Source of the DNA: a virus
Virus record (IMG/VR): IMGVR_UViG_3300042462_000099
Span: 1-64,000 of that record
Reading direction: 5' to 3' (one strand)
DNA length: 64,000 bases
The notes beneath the pieces were generated by a model, which ran no database searches, had not been told where the DNA came from, and saw nothing but the letters and a program-made list of their open reading frames with translations. The position numbers were made by a program, and so were the translations under genes. Shown here piece by piece: positions 60,580 through 64,000 of this stretch (positions are counted from its first letter, which is position 1; each line of letters opens with the position of its first letter).

Positions 60580-61085
60580 TGACTGATGCCAAAAGTGAAG
60601 AAGACTTTTGTTTTCTATGCCCCGAAAATTCTAAAGAATGTAAAATTTGGAACCACGTAGGGGTCACTTTTGGACAAAACGATACCAGATATCTATCTGT
60701 GTATATAGATCATGATTTTGAACAATACCAAACCTTAAACCTTGACAATGAACATAATCCCATATACCAAAATGAAAAATACTATGTGCATGAAGAGTTG
60801 TTTCCAAATACACCTTTTGAATTAGTTTTTATTCCAAATAAACATTATCGACAAACCAACGATATGTTAAATAGCCAAGAAGGACTTAGTACCTTTGCAG
60901 ATATAGTGCAAACTATAAATGATCTTAGAGTGTATTTGGATATAGATGAGATATCTATTCATTTTAATGATCGATCCCCGAATTTTATTGGACTTATGGA
61001 GCATCCTCATATACATATAGCCACTCATAGCAAATCTGAAAATTTATATCAGAGAGCGAGAGACTTTTTTAATGAAAAACCATGA
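60579..61085 (+). CDS. HIT-like protein
   Basis: A 168-residue protein with HPHIHIATH near the end (about 142-150), a match to the HxHxH motif of histidine-triad hydrolases and transferases. The preceding FNDRSPNFIGLMEHPHIHI and FELVFIPNKHYR are like the GalT/HIT fold (strand with Asn, then the triad). Two early cysteines (CFLC) may bind metal. Possible action on nucleotide-sugars or dinucleotides. It is co-transcribed with the small gene before it. Confidence 0.55.
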   Translation: MTDAKSEEDFCFLCPENSKECKIWNHVGVTFGQNDTRYLSVYIDHDFEQYQTLNLDNEHNPIYQNEKYYVHEELFPNTPFELVFIPNKHYRQTNDMLNSQEGLSTFADIVQTINDLRVYLDIDEISIHFNDRSPNFIGLMEHPHIHIATHSKSENLYQRARDFFNEKP

Positions 61086-61245
61086 AAATAAAGAGTGGTT
61101 AGAAATCCAATATGTAGACCAGGAAAAATCTATTGATACATTAGCCAAGATGTGTAATGTAGATAGAAAAGTTATTATAAATGCTTTAAATGACTTCCAG
61201 ATCTATAGAAAGTATAATACGGATAAACATCCTAAGCGTTGGTAG
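61072..61245 (+). CDS. Small HTH protein
   Basis: A 57-residue protein with a homeodomain-like helix-turn-helix (about 8-45: EWLEIQYVDQEKSIDTLAKM then CNVDRKVIINALNDF) and a basic end. It is probably a DNA-binding regulator or terminase-like small subunit fragment (weak). Start ATG at 61072 lies within the end of the HIT-like gene; its 3' end overlaps the convergent gene by 14 nt. Confidence 0.6.
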   Translation: MKNHENKEWLEIQYVDQEKSIDTLAKMCNVDRKVIINALNDFQIYRKYNTDKHPKRW

Positions 61246-61438
61246 GTCTTCCTAAGTCTTCCCAGAAAATTTCTCTACCCATGTTATCTGTTACTGGCAT
61301 AGACTTAGATTCACATTCTGCACAGACAGTTTCTGAAAATATTTTTACAGCAAGACTATCCATTTCTGGCTTATATAATGAACTTTCAAAATTAAATTCA
61401 TCATCTAAGGCATTCTCCAAATTGTCTAAAATTCCCAT
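61232..61438 (-). CDS. Small acidic protein with CxxC
   Basis: A 68-residue acidic protein with one CAEC pair (about 39-42). Function is unknown. It is read from the minus strand from a leaderless-type TGGTAAAAT (5 nt before the ATG). Confidence 0.5.
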   Translation of the reverse strand: MGILDNLENALDDEFNFESSLYKPEMDSLAVKIFSETVCAECESKSMPVTDNMGREIFWEDLGRPTNA

Positions 61439-61443
61439 AGTTC

Positions 61444-61452
61444 ATTTTACCA
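61444..61452 (-). promoter_or_regulatory. Extended -10-like promoter, leaderless position
   Basis: Minus-strand TGGTAAAAT, 5 nt from the ATG at 61438. Confidence 0.5.
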
Positions 61453-61507
61453 TAAATCTGAAAATATTGTTCAGATGTATGATACGTGTTTATAAAAATA
61501 AAATGAC

Positions 61508-61539
61508 AAAAAAATAGTGCGCCCATAACAGACGCACTA
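61508..61539 (-). terminator. Terminator of minus-strand early operon
   Basis: On the minus strand TAGTGCG pairs with CGCACTA (7 bp) and is followed by TTTTTTTG. The hairpin could also serve the plus strand weakly. Confidence 0.8.
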
Positions 61540-61554
61540 AGATTTATTTATTTG

Positions 61555-61743
61555 TCAAACCTTTTTAGCCTTACCTTGTATCCAACCTGAGTGGATACCA
61601 GCAAGTGGTGCGTCTATATTGATAGCCGTACCTATTGGTAGCACTTCCGCATAGCGGTCAATGAAGGATAGTACATTCTCCTTGTTAGGAAATTCCATCT
61701 TCTTAGTAGTACCTGTAACGCTTGTTAGTGTTGCTGTTATCAT
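61555..61743 (-). CDS. Small protein, paralogue of 62460-62636
   Basis: A 62-residue protein starting MITATLTSVTGTTKKMEFPN. The same skeleton (MIT-TLTS--G-TKKM-F) starts the plus-strand gene at 62460, so the two are diverged copies in opposite orientation. Function is unknown. It is the last gene of a minus-strand operon and ends at a terminator. Confidence 0.65.
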   Translation of the reverse strand: MITATLTSVTGTTKKMEFPNKENVLSFIDRYAEVLPIGTAINIDAPLAGIHSGWIQGKAKKV

Positions 61744-61863
61744 TTATTTACCTCCTAATATAAAACATAGTGCTATTGCTATAACTACTCCGATAAACGC
61801 TCCTATTGGTGCGTAATCAGCGTTCTCATCTAACCAATCAATCATATATGTAAATGGGTTCAT
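61744..61863 (-). CDS. Very small membrane protein
   Basis: A 39-residue protein with one transmembrane segment (APIGAFIGVVIAIALCFILGGK) after an acidic N-terminus. It is directly adjacent to the next gene. The TAA is followed at once by ATG. Possible superinfection or membrane-acting factor (inference). Confidence 0.6.
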   Translation of the reverse strand: MNPFTYMIDWLDENADYAPIGAFIGVVIAIALCFILGGK

Positions 61864-61864
61864 C

Positions 61865-61984
61865 TTAGTATGTATCCTCTACGCCTAATTCATAGGCTTT
61901 GTTTAGTAGTTCAATAAGGGCTGGTGTTACATCAAATCCGTTAGCAGTAATCATCTCTGCGAGAGTGTCCTTTGGGTACATCAT
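61865..61984 (-). CDS. Very small helical protein
   Basis: A 39-residue protein (MMYPKDTLAEMITANGFDVT...). The start is 61984 or the next ATG at 61981; AAAGGATAA is the ribosome site. It is the first gene after the damage-type minus-strand promoter. No function is visible. Confidence 0.55.
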   Translation of the reverse strand: MMYPKDTLAEMITANGFDVTPALIELLNKAYELGVEDTY

Positions 61985-62015
61985 TTGTTTATCCTTTGTT
62001 TGTTGTTATATGGCA

Positions 62016-62038
62016 AGTATAGCAGGATAGACTGACAA
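62016..62038 (-). promoter_or_regulatory. PafBC/RecA-independent-damage-type promoter (minus)
   Basis: Minus strand: TTGTCAGTC, 8-nt spacer, TATACT. It fits tTGTCRGTG-N8-TAnnnT and stands before the small minus-strand operon 61984-61555. Confidence 0.65.
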
Positions 62039-62046
62039 AAGCAACT

Positions 62047-62057
62047 CGACACGCCGT
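62047..62057 (+). repeat. CGACACGCCGT motif, copy 1
   Basis: Eleven-base element shared with 63357-63367 in the second regulatory module. Role unknown; binding site for a regulator is possible. Confidence 0.6.
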
Positions 62058-62109
62058 ATATAGGGCCTATGTCTATGTGATATACACCACATCGATCCCC
62101 TAGAAAAAG

Positions 62110-62133
62110 TTATCCACAGGGTGATGTGTATAA
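62110..62133. promoter_or_regulatory. Paired inverted DnaA boxes, module 1
   Basis: TTATCCACA (62110-62118) and, inverted, TTATACACA (62133-62125), 6 nt apart. Both fit the DnaA consensus TTWTNCACA exactly. The pair may be a replication origin element or a DnaA-sensing promoter region. Confidence 0.75.
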
Positions 62134-62154
62134 GTAATGTGATGTACCTCATAT

Positions 62155-62168
62155 GTGACTAATCTCAC
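62155..62168. promoter_or_regulatory. 14-bp palindromic operator, copy 1
   Basis: GTGACTAATCTCAC, the inverse of the GTGAGATTA(A/G)TCAC type found at 63340 and 63461. Probably a phage repressor or activator site upstream of the early promoter. Confidence 0.6.
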
Positions 62169-62202
62169 AATGTCCGATTTACCCTATTTATACCCCTCAA
62201 AA

Positions 62203-62224
62203 TGTCAGACCCCCCTGCTACAAT
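62203..62224 (+). promoter_or_regulatory. PafBC-type promoter (plus), module 1
   Basis: TGTCAGAC, 8-nt spacer (C-run then TGC), TACAAT. It precedes the first early gene at 62281. Confidence 0.65.
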
Positions 62225-62280
62225 TACAGTATAAAGAAAAACAAGAGGTAAAGAAATCCTCTAAAGAAAGGTGGTCTAAA

Positions 62281-62460
62281 ATGACTACACTAACAATAAC
62301 AAAATGCGTTGAGCATAACCCTATGAAATCTGCTATCTCCGAAATTGGTGATGAGCAATTTACTTTCTGCCAAGATTGTGAAAATAACATTGAGCGTTGG
62401 TATAACGATACCGACCCTGAGCGTCTGCCTATGTGGACAGATTGGAAGGTGTCTAAGTAA
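62281..62460 (+). CDS. Small Cys-containing early protein
   Basis: A 59-residue protein (MTTLTITKCVEHNPM, later FCQDCENNIERWY). One C near the start and a CxxC pair could bind zinc. The ATG at 62281 has an AAAGGTGG site. The longer frame back to 62155 runs through the promoter and is rejected. First gene of the early operon. Confidence 0.65.
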   Translation: MTTLTITKCVEHNPMKSAISEIGDEQFTFCQDCENNIERWYNDTDPERLPMWTDWKVSK

Positions 62461-62636
62461 TGATTACTCTTACACTTACATCTTACAATGGTAACACTAA
62501 GAAAATGCCTTTCGTTACCGAACAAAAATTGCGTGAGTTTATCTCTGCGCTACCTTCACAATTAAATAAATCAACAACTCTAAAAGTAGAGTGCGACCTG
62601 TTAGCAATTAACGGAATTATTAGAGGGGAAAAATAA
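62460..62636 (+). CDS. Small early protein, paralogue of 61555-61743
   Basis: A 58-residue protein starting MITLTLTSYNGNTKKMPF. The ATG overlaps the previous stop (TAATG). It shares its skeleton with the minus-strand gene at 61555. Function is unknown. Confidence 0.6.
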   Translation: MITLTLTSYNGNTKKMPFVTEQKLREFISALPSQLNKSTTLKVECDLLAINGIIRGEK

Positions 62637-62801
62637 ATGAGTATTTGGACTAAGTTCGCTACTGTAAGCGATTACCCTAAAGGCTTAATGAACCTATGCC
62701 CTTGCGGTCAGGTTGTATTAGCCCCCGCCCTGTATCACGAAGGGCAACCTTATTGGGAAAATCCTAATAAGTGTAAAGAATTATTCGAAGGAGTAAAATA
62801 A
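62637..62801 (+). CDS. Small early protein
   Basis: A 54-residue protein with CPCG (21-24) and a late C, possibly a zinc knuckle. The ATG directly follows the previous TAA. Function is unknown. Confidence 0.55.
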   Translation: MSIWTKFATVSDYPKGLMNLCPCGQVVLAPALYHEGQPYWENPNKCKELFEGVK

Positions 62802-62965
62802 TGAGTACCTATGTAAGCCTCGCCTCTGTATGTGGCGCAACATCAGCAAGCGTTGATGTCTATGACTTAGACCTTAACCCTCACGGCGTTATCTGTTGCG
62901 ATAACTGTGAGTCAATTATTCTATGCCGTAAGGCTTGGGACTTTCTCTATAAGGTAGGTAAGTAA
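62801..62965 (+). CDS. Small Cys-rich early protein
   Basis: A 54-residue protein with five cysteines (C11, then ICCDNCESIILC at about 31-42) that would bind a metal. TAATG overlaps at both ends indicate coupled translation. Confidence 0.55.
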   Translation: MSTYVSLASVCGATSASVDVYDLDLNPHGVICCDNCESIILCRKAWDFLYKVGK

Positions 62966-63111
62966 TGATAAAAGATGAATTGCGTGATGAAGCAGTTAAA
63001 TTAGCAAAAGAAAAATACGGTGATAACTGGTTAGCAGGTCTATGGGGTTGCGCTGGTGTATTGCTAACAGAAAAAGATTTTAAAGTTATAATTAGCGTAA
63101 TGGAGAAATAA
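62965..63111 (+). CDS. Small helical early protein
   Basis: A 48-residue protein, charged then hydrophobic (DNWLAGLWGCAGVLLTEKDF). Starts at an overlap with the previous stop. Function is unknown. Confidence 0.5.
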   Translation: MIKDELRDEAVKLAKEKYGDNWLAGLWGCAGVLLTEKDFKVIISVMEK

Positions 63112-63112
63112 A

Positions 63113-63202
63113 ATGAAAACACTTCAAGAAAAACTTGACGCAGTAGCGTTAGAATTAGAGCCAGTACTTTGGGATTTACTAAATGAAATTGAGGAAAAAT
63201 AA
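63113..63202 (+). CDS. Very small acidic protein
   Basis: A 29-residue acidic helix (MKTLQEKLDAVALELEPVLW). It lies between translated neighbours with a GGAGAAATA site. Tentative. Confidence 0.4.
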   Translation: MKTLQEKLDAVALELEPVLWDLLNEIEEK

Positions 63203-63295
63203 ATGAGTAACTTTTTTATTAGCGGTAACGCATTGTTTTGGTTTTCTTTTATTTGCTTATTCTATGGATCTTATTTATTCGTGAAGGGCGAATAA
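63203..63295 (+). CDS. Very small membrane protein
   Basis: A 30-residue protein with one transmembrane segment (NALFWFSFICLFYGSYLFV). Its ATG directly follows the previous stop; GAGGAAAAA is the site. Tentative function: membrane-acting early peptide. Confidence 0.45.
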   Translation: MSNFFISGNALFWFSFICLFYGSYLFVKGE

Positions 63296-63312
63296 AAAAA
63301 CCTAGCAAAAAG

Positions 63313-63334
63313 TTATCCACAGGGGTGTGTATAA
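63313..63334. promoter_or_regulatory. Paired inverted DnaA boxes, module 2
   Basis: TTATCCACA (63313-63321) and inverted TTATACACA (63334-63326), 4 nt apart. It repeats the arrangement of module 1, including the preceding AAAAAG. Confidence 0.75.
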
Positions 63335-63339
63335 CTAAT

Positions 63340-63353
63340 GTGAGATTAATCAC
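63340..63353. promoter_or_regulatory. 14-bp palindromic operator, copy 2
   Basis: GTGAGATTAATCAC, next to the DnaA boxes. Confidence 0.6.
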
Positions 63354-63356
63354 ATA

Positions 63357-63367
63357 CGACACGCCGT
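63357..63367 (+). repeat. CGACACGCCGT motif, copy 2
   Basis: Second copy of the element at 62047-62057. Confidence 0.6.
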
Positions 63368-63375
63368 GTTTAGAT

Positions 63376-63404
63376 TTGACTTTTTGACATTTCTTTGCTA
63401 TACT
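63376..63404 (+). promoter_or_regulatory. Sigma-70/A-type promoter
   Basis: TTGACT (63376-63381), 17-nt spacer, TGC and TATACT (63399-63404). It lies between the operators and could drive the genes from 63557. Confidence 0.75.
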
Positions 63405-63438
63405 TACATAGTAAGAACAATTAAATAAAGACATTAGC

Positions 63439-63496
63439 CAATGAGCCTAAGCAAATAAGTGTGAGATAAATCACAATGAGCCTTAGCAAATAAGTG
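63439..63496 (+). repeat. Tandem 23-bp repeat with operator between
   Basis: CAATGAGCCT(A/T)AGCAAATAAG plus TG occurs at 63439-63461 and 63474-63496 (period 35). The spacer holds the third operator, GTGAGATAAATCAC (63461-63474). No protein is encoded in this stretch as far as I can see; it is 260 bp of regulatory DNA. Confidence 0.7.
63461..63474. promoter_or_regulatory. 14-bp palindromic operator, copy 3
   Basis: GTGAGATAAATCAC, embedded between the two direct repeats. Confidence 0.6.
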
Positions 63497-63503
63497 GCAA
63501 AAA

Positions 63504-63525
63504 TGTCAGCCCCCCCTGATAGGAT
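63504..63525 (+). promoter_or_regulatory. PafBC-type promoter (plus), module 2
   Basis: TGTCAGCC, 8-nt spacer (C-run then TGA), TAGGAT. It shares the AATGTCAG-C-run-TG core with the promoter at 62203. Confidence 0.65.
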
Positions 63526-63556
63526 AGTATTATCACTTAAAGAAAGGTCAGAATAA

Positions 63557-63676
63557 ATGACACTTGAAGAATACAAGCAAATGGTAGAGGCTCAACGCCT
63601 TGCCTCATTAGGTAAAGGCTTAGAAGCCCTACTGAAATCAAAAGCAATACAAGAACAAATGAAAGAAGGCAAATAA
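63557..63676 (+). CDS. Very small helical early protein
   Basis: A 39-residue helical protein (MTLEEYKQMVEAQRLASLGK...). The AGAAAGGTCAG leader holds a site. First gene after module 2; its stop overlaps the next start. Confidence 0.55.
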   Translation: MTLEEYKQMVEAQRLASLGKGLEALLKSKAIQEQMKEGK

Positions 63677-63885
63677 TGTCAGCAAATGTTTATACAATCG
63701 AAAACCTACTTGTAGGAAAAACTTATCACTCAAAAACTCTAAAGGGTGAAATTATCTCAGCAGAAAAGTCTGATGTCTGGTACGCAGATTGCGAGTCTTA
63801 TCGTGTTAAGGTACGCCCTCACTATCCCTCAGTATTTAATCTAAAAGATACATACCGAATACTTGCCGTAAAGGTTGGTGACTAA
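63676..63885 (+). CDS. Small beta-rich early protein
   Basis: A 69-residue protein (SANVYTIENLLVGKTYHSKT, YRVKVRPHYPSVFNLKDTYR). Coupled by TAATG to the preceding gene. It may be a small SH3-like beta-barrel; function is unknown. Confidence 0.6.
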   Translation: MSANVYTIENLLVGKTYHSKTLKGEIISAEKSDVWYADCESYRVKVRPHYPSVFNLKDTYRILAVKVGD

Positions 63886-64000
63886 ATGATAAACTCAGTT
63901 ATGTCGATACCCTGCGAGGAATGCCACTCAACAGGTTTAATCTTTTTTGGCGATAATGATAATTTTGATGTCGAAACTTGTGAATGCGATTTTGGCATTG
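63886..64000 (+). CDS. Zinc-knuckle protein, 5' part (cut by window end)
   Basis: Begins right after the previous stop: MINSVMSIPCEECHSTGLIF, then CECDFG. CxxC-type knuckles like DnaJ zinc repeats. Incomplete. Confidence 0.5.
   Translation, partial: MINSVMSIPCEECHSTGLIFFGDNDNFDVETCECDFGI

Noticed and set aside
62155-62460. Long version of the first early gene starting at 62155
   Set aside because: It would run through the operator, promoter and ribosome site; the ATG at 62281 has the proper signals.
1-64000. tRNA genes, insertion sequences, integrase or att sites
   Set aside because: I saw no cloverleaf, transposase or integrase motif; I cannot run a tRNA search, so a diverged tRNA could be missed.

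Overview
The window is a contiguous piece of a tailed double-stranded DNA phage genome with a long-tailed (siphovirus-like) virion. It is AT-rich, tightly packed and almost entirely coding, with many 1-nt TAATG or 4-nt ATGA overlaps. Several signals point to an actinobacterial host. The replicase is DnaE-type. The ribonucleotide reductase is B12-dependent. Many promoters have extended -10 boxes placed so that the mRNA would be leaderless. Three promoters match the TGTCRG-N8-TAnnnT class known from the actinobacterial PafBC/RecA-independent damage response. One fibre carries PASTA domains. The low GC would suit a freshwater, streamlined actinobacterium, but that is inference. No terminase is visible, so the genome continues beyond the window.

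Layout. (1) 1-8059, minus strand: a replication and nucleotide block, transcribed leftwards: zinc-ribbon protein, MerR-like DNA-binding protein, small proteins, DnaB-like helicase, DnaG-like primase, probable SSB, DnaE polymerase, MazG-like pyrophosphohydrolase, and a RecA-like gene with an in-frame stop that runs off the left edge. (2) 8059-38709, minus strand: virion assembly. In transcription order this is a LamG-like protein, portal, protease/scaffold with an internal scaffold start, major capsid protein, neck and tail-completion proteins, major tail protein, two related tail chaperones, a 3341-residue tape measure, and tail-tip proteins. (3) 38731-59508, mostly minus strand: an accessory and fibre region. 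It holds three 2OG-Fe(II)-oxygenase-like proteins, a class II ribonucleotide reductase, two fibres with octapeptide repeats and C-terminal Hint (hedgehog/intein) domains, an HGIADT-repeat fibre, other fibre and baseplate proteins, a GDP-mannose 3,5-epimerase next to a fucosyltransferase-fold protein, a collagen-like protein and a probable holin. One secreted lysozyme-like endolysin is on the plus strand with its own promoter. (4) 59541-64000, mainly plus strand: a probable early region with DHH-like, HIT-like and HTH proteins and a run of very small genes. It is controlled by two repeated regulatory modules, each with paired inverted DnaA boxes, a 14-bp palindromic operator and a damage-type promoter.

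How it may work together: the right-hand modules probably couple early expression or origin use to host DnaA and DNA-damage signalling. The left block replicates DNA, with nucleotides from the reductase and clean-up by MazG. The central block builds capsid and tail. The accessory block appears to decorate and chemically modify the fibres (hydroxylation, glycosylation, Hint autoprocessing).
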